This document shows, piece after piece, positions 6,842 to 12,095 of a DNA stretch of 14,239 nt. Origin of the DNA: CAZFGN01 sp964518695. Lineage in GTDB: Bacteria; Patescibacteriota; Minisyncoccia; UBA6257; Colwellbacteraceae. The first letter of the stretch is position 1, and the number at the start of each line of letters is the position of its first letter. The stretch covers positions 1 through 14,239 of the forward strand of contig CAZFGN010000013.1 of the NCBI GenBank assembly GCA_964518695.1, read 5' to 3'. Made by a program: the position numbers and the translations under genes. The notes below the pieces were generated by a model that saw only the letters and a program-made list of their open reading frames with translations, was not told the origin of the DNA and did no database searches.

Positions 6842-8025
6842 AGTTTCAAAACTTCTTGCTTCACACCCCCTTTATTACTTACGGCATTGTATATCAAACC
6901 GCCTAATACAATCATATCTTTTTCTTTCATCCCGCGAGTGGTAACTGATGGCGTCCCAATTCTTATACCGGACGGTTTAAAAGGAGAGGGGTCGCCGGGA
7001 ACGGAGTTGCGGTTAGCGATGATCCCCGCTCTCTCTAAACGATTTTGAGCTTCAAGCCCGTCAACTCCTAAACCGCGGAGGTCAGCCAAAATTAAATGAG
7101 TATCGGTACCTCCGCTTATTAATTTAAAACCGCATTTACTTAGGGTTTTGGCTAAAACTTTAGAATTCTTGACAACCTGTCTCGCATATTTTTTAAATTC
7201 CGGTTGCATCGCTTCATAAAACATTCTGGCAATAGCCGCAGTGATATTATTGTGCGGTCCACCCTGGAGCCCGGGGAAAACGGCACGGTCAATTTTCTCA
7301 GACAATTCTTTCCTCGAAAATATCACGGCTCCCCGCGGCCCGCGTAAAGTTTTATGAGTAGTTGTCATTACCACATCGGCGTAAGGAAAGGGTGATGGAT
7401 GGGCTCCGCCAGCTATAAGTCCGGCGATATGAGAAATATCGGCCATGTGGTAGGCGCCAACACTCTTGGCGATCTCACCAAACTTTTTAAAATCAACTTG
7501 CCTGGGATAAGCCGTGAATCCGGAAATTATAACCTTAGGTTTATTTTCTTCCGCCAACTTTTTAATCTCATTATAATCAATGAGTCCGTTTGCCTCATCC
7601 ACTCCGTACTGGACTGATCTCCAAAACTTACCGGTAGCCGAAACCTTATGCCCGTGGGTGAGATGTCCACCGGCGGCAAGTTTCATCCCCATAATAGTCT
7701 CCCCGGGTGCGACCAGTCCCGTATAGATAGCCAAATTGGCTGGCGAACCAGAATGGGGTTGAACATTTACGCCCCAGTCGCTAGAGTTTAGTTTAAATAC
7801 TTTTAGGCCTCTGACTTGCGCCAGTCGCTCAATCTTATCGTAGTAAACATTCCCCGGATAATAACGTTTTTCAGGATACCCTTCCGAGTATTTATTGGTG
7901 AGCGGGCTCCCGATGATTTCTAGAATTTCCTTTGAAACCAAATTTTCCGAAGCAATTAAATCGACAGTTTCTTCTTGCCTCTTTATCTCAGCGCGAATTA
8001 AATTTTGGAGTTTTATATCCTTCAT
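6802..8025 (-). CDS. glyA: Serine hydroxymethyltransferase
   Basis: A PLP enzyme converting serine and tetrahydrofolate to glycine and 5,10-methylene-THF. The 407 residues are full length. Visible motifs: DLIASENLVS (22-31), NKYSEGYPEKRYYPG (44-58), the HSGSPAN substrate loop (91-97), DISHIAGL (196-203) and the PLP lysine K225 in TTTHKTLRGPRG. It sits 24 nt after yvcK and overlaps folD by 40 nt, so the three are one transcription unit. No Shine-Dalgarno is visible before the ATG. Confidence 0.97.
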   Translation of the reverse strand: MKDIKLQNLIRAEIKRQEETVDLIASENLVSKEILEIIGSPLTNKYSEGYPEKRYYPGNVYYDKIERLAQVRGLKVFKLNSSDWGVNVQPHSGSPANLAIYTGLVAPGETIMGMKLAAGGHLTHGHKVSATGKFWRSVQYGVDEANGLIDYNEIKKLAEENKPKVIISGFTAYPRQVDFKKFGEIAKSVGAYHMADISHIAGLIAGGAHPSPFPYADVVMTTTHKTLRGPRGAVIFSRKELSEKIDRAVFPGLQGGPHNNITAAIARMFYEAMQPEFKKYARQVVKNSKVLAKTLSKCGFKLISGGTDTHLILADLRGLGVDGLEAQNRLERAGIIANRNSVPGDPSPFKPSGIRIGTPSVTTRGMKEKDMIVLGGLIYNAVSNKGGVKQEVLKLCKKFPAKKFLKI

Positions 8026-8049
8026 AAGCTTAAATAGAGTTTACAAAAG

Positions 8050-8988
8050 TTAAATCAAAGAAACAATTACCCGGGCAAGTTTTTCCGGGTCGTGGCGTAC
8101 AAAACCTTTGGAACGCATGAAATCTCCGAAAACTGGCGAAGGCTTGTCTGGAAGTTTATCAATCTCTACCACAGAAGCGCGTTCTGAAATATATTTTCTC
8201 ATCCGATGATAGCTAGGACGTTTGTTGTTAATAAGAACGTAATCCAAAACGTCGCGGCCTAAATGCTTTTCTATTTCGCTAATAAAATCACCGGCAACAA
8301 AGTTATGAGTTTCGGCAAATTTGGTCATAGAATTAACAACATAAATTGTTCTCGCTCCAGACTCTTTGATGGCTTTGGACATTCCCTCTACTAAGAGATT
8401 AGGGATGAGGCTCGTATAAAGATCTCCCGGGCCGATCACGATGGCATCGGCTTTTCGGATGGCTTCTTTCACTTCAGGGTTAATAGTGGCTTTGGGCTTT
8501 AACCAAACTTTCTTTATTTTTATACCACCACTATGACTAGGAATATCTATGTTGCCTTCTCCTTTAATAACCGTCCCGTCCTCAAGTTGGGCAAAAAGGC
8601 GAGACATCGTAAGCGTTGACGGTAAAACTCTGCCTTTTACTCCAAGAATTTTCTCTGCTTCTTTGACGCCCTTGGCAAAACTGCCGGTCATTCTTTCTAA
8701 GGCCGCAAGCATCAAATTCCCGAAACTGTGACCCGTTAGACCCGCGCCTTCCTTAAAGCGATAGTTAAGAAGCTCCGAGAGGAGCTTATTGTCAGCATCA
8801 GCTAAAGCCACAAGAGCGCAGCGTATATCGCCCGGAGGTAAAATGCCGAATTCTTCACGTAGGACGCCAGTCGAACCACCCTCATCAGCCATAGCAACCA
8901 CAGCGGTAATATTAGGGGTATACTTTTTAAGGCCAGTTAAAACATTAAAAACGCCAGTTCCACCCCCTATCACCACTACTCTCTTCAT
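8050..8988 (-). CDS. yvcK: YvcK/CofD-like family protein (gluconeogenesis factor)
   Basis: A 312-aa protein of the YvcK branch of the CofD fold. Motifs: GGGTG (8-12), DEGGSTG (35-41), HSFGN (87-91) and GPGDLYTSL (186-194). In Firmicutes and Actinobacteria the relatives bind UDP-sugars and support cell-wall synthesis and growth on gluconeogenic carbon; they are not known to do the CofD reaction. The role here is by family only. It is the first gene of the yvcK-glyA-folD operon. Its -10 box lies 11 nt before the ATG inside a palindrome, so the transcript would have a leader of only a few bases. Confidence 0.9.
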   Translation of the reverse strand: MKRVVVIGGGTGVFNVLTGLKKYTPNITAVVAMADEGGSTGVLREEFGILPPGDIRCALVALADADNKLLSELLNYRFKEGAGLTGHSFGNLMLAALERMTGSFAKGVKEAEKILGVKGRVLPSTLTMSRLFAQLEDGTVIKGEGNIDIPSHSGGIKIKKVWLKPKATINPEVKEAIRKADAIVIGPGDLYTSLIPNLLVEGMSKAIKESGARTIYVVNSMTKFAETHNFVAGDFISEIEKHLGRDVLDYVLINNKRPSYHRMRKYISERASVVEIDKLPDKPSPVFGDFMRSKGFVRHDPEKLARVIVSLI

Positions 8989-8989
8989 G

Positions 8990-9008
8990 GTTTATAAGTA
9001 TTATAAAC
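8990..9008. promoter_or_regulatory. Perfect palindrome overlapping the yvcK -10 box
   Basis: GTTTATAA-GTA-TTATAAAC has perfect 8-bp arms around a 3-nt centre. On the minus strand it contains TATAAT (9005-9000), the best -10 for yvcK, with weak -35 candidates (TTACTT or TTTACT) 17-18 nt upstream. It begins 2 nt from the start codon. It could be an operator or a leader hairpin. Confidence 0.5.
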
Positions 9009-9055
9009 GACTACGGACTAGTAAGTAAACTAATTGAAGTTCGCTCCGGAGAACG

Positions 9056-9083
9056 TTGAAATACTATGAACTTTTAGTATAAT
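9056..9083 (+). promoter_or_regulatory. Promoter of the 9119 small-gene unit
   Basis: -35 TTGAAA (9056-9061), 16-nt spacer, consensus -10 TATAAT (9078-9083), start near 9090. An 8-bp palindrome CTCCGGAG (9044-9051) lies just upstream of the -35. It is divergent from the yvcK promoter about 50 nt away. Confidence 0.75.
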
Positions 9084-9118
9084 GGGCATAGTGTTCTTCT
9101 TTCACAAGGAGGTGCGAG

Positions 9119-9445
9119 ATGGCGGCTCATTTTACAAAGTGGTGGGTCTATATAAGGATAGATGAAGATACGCAACTTCCGTGCATAGAGCTCCACGAGG
9201 ATGCTTTCTTCATGCATTGGAAGCTATCGGAAGTTCACATGGACGACGAGGGTATGGTTCATGTTGTCGCTACCCATCCTGATAGGCCAGCAAAGCATCC
9301 GCAGGTTGCCATGACGGTTGATTTGCTCACTGGCCAGCTTACCAGCTATCAATTCCGAGATGAGACGGCAACCCCCCAATTTTACGCGCTTGTCGGCGGA
9401 CAATACCTCCAATCGTTTGAGGAGGGGGTTAAATGTGGTACATAG
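9119..9445 (+). CDS. Uncharacterised small soluble protein (108 aa)
   Basis: I do not recognise this family. It is preceded by a perfect Shine-Dalgarno AAGGAGGT (9106-9113), 5 nt before the ATG, and by a consensus promoter; a terminator follows about 100 nt after its stop, so it is well supported as expressed. The protein has no signal peptide or membrane helix. It is rich in His, Trp, Met and acidic residues (about 6 His, with FFMHWKL and VHMDDEGMVHVV) and alternates polar and hydrophobic residues in a way that suggests a small beta-rich fold. Its ordinary codons and higher GC differ from the A/T-rich genes around it. A 19-residue hydrophobic ORF starts inside its last four codons. Confidence 0.75.
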   Translation: MAAHFTKWWVYIRIDEDTQLPCIELHEDAFFMHWKLSEVHMDDEGMVHVVATHPDRPAKHPQVAMTVDLLTGQLTSYQFRDETATPQFYALVGGQYLQSFEEGVKCGT

Positions 9446-9492
9446 TCGCGGCAGCAGTTCTTTTGTTGATGATCCACCTGTATTTTCTTTAA
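9433..9492 (+). CDS. Tiny hydrophobic peptide, single membrane helix (19 aa)
   Basis: An ORF encoding MWYIVAAAVLLLMIHLYFL and TAA. It starts 13 nt before the end of the 108-aa gene, in another frame, and has a strong purine-rich Shine-Dalgarno GGAGGGGG at 9421-9428, 4 nt before the ATG. The peptide is almost wholly hydrophobic and could span a membrane once. Position, RBS and the terminator downstream suggest translational coupling to the upstream gene. It could be a small membrane partner of the 108-aa protein or a toxin-like peptide; nothing in the sequence decides. Confidence 0.5.
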   Translation: MWYIVAAAVLLLMIHLYFL

Positions 9493-9542
9493 GGTGGCAA
9501 GCCTACAAAATGAACATAGGTCATCAAAGCGATGACGCAGTC

Positions 9543-9581
9543 GAGCGGCGCACTTTCATCAGGCGCCGCTCTACAATTTTT
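9543..9581 (+). terminator. Rho-independent terminator
   Basis: GAGCGGCGC (9543-9551) pairs perfectly with GCGCCGCTC (9563-9571) around an 11-nt loop, followed by TACAATTTTTATT. It ends the 9119-9492 unit. A smaller hairpin GTCATC/GATGAC (9520-9536) stands just before it. Confidence 0.85.
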
Positions 9582-9634
9582 ATTAAAAAGTCTGCATGAC
9601 TATGAAACAGTTCGAGACCATATTTTCATTATAG

Positions 9635-9679
9635 GGTCGGATAGTGGATGGTTATTACAACCTGGCTTGGTCTCCAGGT
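9635..9679 (+). pseudogene. tRNA-like 5' half (possible tRNA remnant)
   Basis: The sequence reads like a tRNA from nucleotide 1: a 7-nt acceptor strand GGTCGGA, T8-A9, a weak D stem GTGG/TTAC around ATGGTTA, then a stem ACCTGG/CCAGGT (9660-9679) with an 8-nt loop instead of 7. There is no T-arm and no matching acceptor 3' strand afterwards. It may be a decayed tRNA, or a chance hairpin near the end of the 9686 gene. Confidence 0.3.
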
Positions 9680-9685
9680 CTATCT

Positions 9686-10051
9686 TTAAAAAGAAATAAC
9701 GCCCAATTTGAACAAAATAAAGACTGCCAGGGCAGTAACCGGAATGAAAAGTAGAATTGCGGCAAACTTTAAGACATCCTTTACCGCTTCCTTCCATCCC
9801 ATAATTTTCCGTGAAATGATCGTTACGACTATCACGGCTATTATCACCGGAAACGTTAAAATATATAAAATACTCGAAATGGCCTCGGTAATTTTCGTTG
9901 GAATAACCCCTTGTTGTCCAAGTAGATTATTTACTCCCCATGCTGCAACAAAAATTACCAAGATATTCATGGTAATCCGAAAAAGCGTTTTGTATTGCAT
10001 ATCGTCAATATGCTCTAGGTCCTCTTTTGAATACCAAGGCACTTTATTCAT
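9686..10051 (-). CDS. Uncharacterised membrane protein with three helices (121 aa)
   Basis: No family recognised. The protein has a short polar N-terminus with WYSKEDLEHIDDM, then three hydrophobic helices at about 24-42, 57-80 and 94-116, and a loop IGWKEAVKDVLK-like between the last two that probably faces the cytoplasm. It lies 38 nt downstream of tRNA-His on the same strand and may be co-transcribed with it. There is no Shine-Dalgarno. TATACT (10064-10059) lies exactly 7 nt before the ATG, so a leaderless mRNA is possible, though no good -35 is seen. A hairpin ACCTGG/CCAGGT lies shortly after the stop, without a clear T run. Confidence 0.75.
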   Translation of the reverse strand: MNKVPWYSKEDLEHIDDMQYKTLFRITMNILVIFVAAWGVNNLLGQQGVIPTKITEAISSILYILTFPVIIAVIVVTIISRKIMGWKEAVKDVLKFAAILLFIPVTALAVFILFKLGVISF

Positions 10052-10089
10052 TATGCTAAGTATAGTTTAGAGGTAATTCTTTTTATATG

Positions 10090-10162
10090 GGTGCCTAACG
10101 GGAGTCGAACCCGTTCCGAGAGCTCCACAGGCTCTAGTGCTAACCATTACACCATAGGCACC
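10090..10162 (-). tRNA. tRNA-His (GTG)
   Basis: A complete cloverleaf on the minus strand. The acceptor stem GTGCCTA/TAGGCAC is extended by an encoded G at -1 opposite discriminator C73, the identity element of tRNA-His. The anticodon arm is AGAGC-CTGTGGA-GCTCT with anticodon GTG, and the T loop is TTCGACT. CCA is not encoded. A weak promoter (TTGACC 10203-10198, 17 nt, TAAGCT 10180-10175) and a 6-bp hairpin CGTAAG/CTTACG (10167-10182) lie just upstream. Confidence 0.95.
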
Positions 10163-10220
10163 ATCTCGTAAGTTAGCTTACGACGCAACTCGCAATCGGT
10201 CAATTTAGTTTGTAATATAC

Positions 10221-10249
10221 TTGACAAAATGTTGCTTATTTTGTATAAA
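10221..10249 (+). promoter_or_regulatory. Strong promoter of the coiled-coil gene
   Basis: Consensus -35 TTGACA (10221-10226), 17-nt spacer, -10 TATAAA (10244-10249). Transcription would start near 10256, leaving a leader of about 105 nt before the ATG at 10361. Confidence 0.8.
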
Positions 10250-10273
10250 GACATTGCCTTTCTGGAGAGGGCG

Positions 10274-10343
10274 CTTCCATTATTTATTAATTAATAATGA
10301 CCATGGAAGACTGATACCGCACCCTTCAGGGATTGGCATCAGT
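10274..10343 (+). ncRNA. Structured 5' leader: two adjacent hairpins
   Basis: Hairpin 1: CTTCCAT (10274-10280) with ATGGAAG (10303-10309), continuing inward as ATTATT/AATAAT with a GACC bulge. Hairpin 2 begins on the next base: ACTGAT (10310-10315) with ATCAGT (10338-10343), then CC/GG and an inner CCC-TTCA-GGG (10322-10331). Hairpin 2 ends 17 nt before the ATG, in TTCTTTC. The leader could control the coiled-coil gene or be a short stand-alone RNA of about 95 nt. It matches no riboswitch I know. Confidence 0.45.
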
Positions 10344-10360
10344 TCTTTCAAAACTTCATT

Positions 10361-10849
10361 ATGACTATTCAATACTTAATTGGGTCAATTGTTGCCGCAA
10401 TTAGATACGGAACAATTTCCAAATTGCGCGACCGCGCTCAAAAAACTTATCTCTCCTCATCTCGGAAAGAAGTTGAATCTGACAAGGCACTCGACGGAGC
10501 AAAAGATGCGCTTAGAATATCAGAGGATCAACTTGAGGAAAAACGACGCCGCCTCGCCTTAGCCGAGACAGATTTTGAGAAAGCACAGCGCCTGGTTTTA
10601 GCCGCGTCTTCCGAAAAGGAAGATGCGGAAAAGGCGGTTGATGCTAATGAGTATAGCGCAAACCAGATTAGCAGCGCGCGGCGAAAAGCAAGAATCAGCA
10701 AAGAACGCGCCGAGCATAAGCATAAAACAGCTATCCTTATCCTTGGAGTGAGAGATGAGCGCGCATCTCTCAATGAACAAGTTAGCGTATTGGAGCAACA
10801 GATTTCTAGATTGCTCCAACAGGAAGGTAGCTACTTGATGGATTTGTAG
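10361..10849 (+). CDS. Uncharacterised coiled-coil protein (162 aa)
   Basis: No family recognised. A short hydrophobic N-terminus (about residues 3-17, IQYLIGSIVAAIRYG) could touch the membrane. Residues about 20-155 are almost all charged, Ala, Gln and Leu, with heptad-like spacing (EEKRRRLALAETDFEKAQRL and LNEQVSVLEQQISRLLQQ), so a long coiled coil is predicted, with a break near 115-130 (KHKTAILILGVRDE). The gene stands alone between a consensus promoter with a folded leader and a terminator, suggesting substantial expression. There is no Shine-Dalgarno before the ATG; codon use and the open frame support it. A structural or scaffold role is a guess from the fold. Confidence 0.7.
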   Translation: MTIQYLIGSIVAAIRYGTISKLRDRAQKTYLSSSRKEVESDKALDGAKDALRISEDQLEEKRRRLALAETDFEKAQRLVLAASSEKEDAEKAVDANEYSANQISSARRKARISKERAEHKHKTAILILGVRDERASLNEQVSVLEQQISRLLQQEGSYLMDL

Positions 10850-10881
10850 ATGACTTGGAGCGCTCTGCCTCCAGAAAACTT

Positions 10882-10911
10882 TCCCCTCTCTCCAGACGAG
10901 GGGGATTTTAT
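10882..10911 (+). terminator. Rho-independent terminator
   Basis: CCCCTC (10883-10888) pairs with GAGGGG (10898-10903) around a 9-nt loop and is followed by ATTTTATTT. It ends the coiled-coil unit, 33 nt after its stop, and separates it from the convergent tRNA-Phe. Confidence 0.75.
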
Positions 10912-10970
10912 TTAAATAGGTAAACGATTGTGCCGCGGGAGGGAATTGAACCCCCGACGCCAGCCTCTTC

Positions 10971-11242
10971 CAAGGCTAACTTGGACTATCTCATCTTCCT
11001 AAATAATTAATTAGGAAGCCGGGCGCTGGCGCAGGATTATTGTTGGGACTCACCTGCTAGTCTCTACACCTGCCTTCGCTAAAGCTACGGCAGGCAAGCC
11101 TCCTAAGAACTGCTTTAGGTTTGCTTGCAATCCGCAGCCTCCCGGCGAAGGATTGGCTCGGGATTGTCCACTGATAAGTGGAGTTCCCCCGAATTCACCC
11201 GGTTATTCAATCCGCCTTACGACGGAAGGCCCCAAAGATTTT
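10971..11242 (-). mobile_element. Group I intron (IC3-like), 272 nt, between U33 and G34 of tRNA-Phe
   Basis: P1 forms from the 5' exon end GCCCU and intron GGGGC, with the U-G wobble at the splice site. The bases just before GGGGC, UCUUU, pair with the 3' exon GAAGA as P10, and the intron ends in G, so both splice sites are fixed independently. Core landmarks: the CCGAGCCAA strand, the TGTAGAGACTAG strand and the ATAGTCCA strand, as in tRNA introns of the Azoarcus/Anabaena type. P7 is GACTA (11062-11058) with TAGTC (10988-10984), P5 is CCACT/AGTGG (11181-11168), and an 8-bp hairpin CTTCCTAA/TTAGGAAG (11018-10995) is the likely P8. There is no ORF inside. Two extra hairpins extend the P6 side (separate entry). 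Confidence 0.92.
11069..11128. repeat. Two hairpins inserted in the intron periphery
   Basis: CCTGCC (11069-11074) pairs with GGCAGG (11089-11094), with GCT/AGC inside. Directly adjoining, GCAAGC (11094-11099) and CCTAA (11102-11106) pair with TTAGG (11115-11119) and GCTTGC (11123-11128). They lie between the P6 stem and the strand leading to P7, where short tRNA introns have little or nothing. The first resembles dispersed palindromic repeats I associate with Parcubacteria genomes (from memory), so it may be an insertion into the intron. Confidence 0.6.
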
Positions 11243-11275
11243 AGGGCTGCGCTCTACCACTGAGCTACCGCGGCA

Positions 11276-11971
11276 TTAAGATAACTTTTTTAAAGCTTCT
11301 ATCCAACCGATTATTCTATGGAATAACCTAGTATCAGATACTCTAACTTGGATCGTTCCAAATGGCAAACGATTAAATGGTCTTTTGCCCATACTAGACC
11401 TACTCACTCCAAAATAGGCCTTACCGAAATTTTTCACGGGAATCCCTGTCACACCCGACCAGTATTCCAAGGCTTTTTTCTCGTTGATATGTTTGTACAA
11501 CCTAAGACTGCCTTTCAATTTATGCTTTGGTACGTGGCAATATTCGGTCAGGAATTTTATAAAAATCCTGATTAGATAAGGGTCTGAATTTGTCATGCTA
11601 ATAGGATGATAGGTTCGCTCGCGGCCGTTTTTAATTATCGCCCTCTTGTACCCTTCAGCCCAATAAAGGGCTATCCCTATATAAAACAGGTTAGACTTGG
11701 ATAACTTTCTGATATCCTTCGCAGATTCTTGTCTAATTAATCTAACCCTTTTTATAGCCTCGCTAGTCTGCGCCTTATTACGTTTTATCAAACTTTCCAC
11801 CGATTTCTCTCGAACCAATTGCTTTATCCTATTACGAGCAGATTCGGAAAGTATCAGTTCAGAAAACCAGCCAGAGAGAGTCGATTTGGGGACACCTAAT
11901 AATTTATTAATCTCGGTATAGCTTTTGCCTTGCAATCTTAATTTGGTTGCCTCCGACCTATTGAGATTCAT
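11276..11971 (-). CDS. HTH protein with LAGLIDADG-like domain (probable free-standing homing-endonuclease relative)
   Basis: 231 residues. Residues about 5-38 form a helix-turn-helix (EINKLLGVPKSTLSGWF). A basic helical linker leads to FYIGIALYWAEGYKR (96-110), which resembles a LAGLIDADG helix with the acidic residue kept (AEG), then SMTNSDPYLIRIFIKFL (125-141), a sequence typical of LAGLIDADG-fold HTH proteins. Only one such motif is clear, so it would act as a dimer if it is a nuclease; it could equally be a DNA-binding regulator like WhiA. The stop codon ends 1 nt before the tRNA-Phe that hosts a group I intron. A promoter (TTGGCA, 17 nt, TATGCT) ends 7 nt before the ATG, so the mRNA is probably leaderless. 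Confidence 0.75.
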   Translation of the reverse strand: MNLNRSEATKLRLQGKSYTEINKLLGVPKSTLSGWFSELILSESARNRIKQLVREKSVESLIKRNKAQTSEAIKRVRLIRQESAKDIRKLSKSNLFYIGIALYWAEGYKRAIIKNGRERTYHPISMTNSDPYLIRIFIKFLTEYCHVPKHKLKGSLRLYKHINEKKALEYWSGVTGIPVKNFGKAYFGVSRSSMGKRPFNRLPFGTIQVRVSDTRLFHRIIGWIEALKKLS

Positions 11972-11978
11972 TACTTAA

Positions 11979-12007
11979 AGCATAGCGGACTAGTTCTAAT
12001 TTGCCAA
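11979..12007 (-). promoter_or_regulatory. Promoter of the LAGLIDADG-like gene and tRNA-Phe
   Basis: Minus strand -35 TTGGCA (12007-12002), 17-nt spacer, -10 TATGCT (11984-11979), then 7 nt to the ATG, so transcription would start at or next to the start codon. The -35 shares five bases with the -35 of the divergent plus-strand promoter. Confidence 0.65.
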
Positions 12008-12029
12008 GTTATATTTGTTTGCATAAGAT
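12001..12029 (+). promoter_or_regulatory. Promoter reading into the tRNA-Arg half and coaE
   Basis: -35 TTGCCA (12001-12006), 17-nt spacer, -10 TAAGAT (12024-12029); transcription would start near 12036, about 5 nt before the tRNA-Arg half. It looks like the original tRNA promoter now used for coaE-coaD. Confidence 0.6.
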
Positions 12030-12040
12030 ACTGAATATAA

Positions 12041-12085
12041 GCCCCCGTAGTTCAATGGACAGAACAATTCCGTCCTAAGGAAAAA
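12041..12085 (+). repeat. 45-bp direct repeat: 5' part of tRNA-Arg(CCU), truncated copy
   Basis: Identical for 45 nt to the intact tRNA-Arg at 13262-13306, beginning exactly at nucleotide 1 and covering acceptor 5' strand, D arm, whole anticodon arm and the first bases of the variable loop; the next base differs and no T arm follows. The coaE ATG comes 10 nt later, so this half-tRNA forms the leader of the coaE mRNA, with a GAAG 6 nt before the ATG. It cannot make a tRNA. It may be one end of an integrated cassette (att-like) or a relic of tandem duplication. Confidence 0.9.
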
Positions 12086-12095
12086 GAAGATTATA

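Larger units (their letters stand above)
10931..11274 (-). tRNA. tRNA-Phe (GAA) interrupted by a group I intron
   Basis: Exon 1 (11274-11243) gives the acceptor strand GCCGCGG, T8-A9, D arm and anticodon strand CAGCC followed by C32-T33. Exon 2 (10970-10931) starts GAAGA, then GGCTG, a 5-nt variable loop, the T arm (loop TTCAATT) and CCGCGGC with A73. Joined, they make a 72-nt tRNA with anticodon GAA, every stem paired, and G37. CCA is not encoded. The 5' end is 1 nt from the stop codon of the upstream LAGLIDADG-like gene, so the two are probably co-transcribed. Confidence 0.92.

Noticed and set aside
9318..9599. 93-codon plus-strand ORF overlapping the 108-aa gene and the terminator
   Set aside because: Out of frame with the gene that has the strong RBS, and it reads through the terminator hairpin.
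10600..10819. Minus-strand ORFs opposite the coiled-coil gene
   Set aside because: They are shadows of the charged, repetitive coiled-coil coding sequence and lack start signals.
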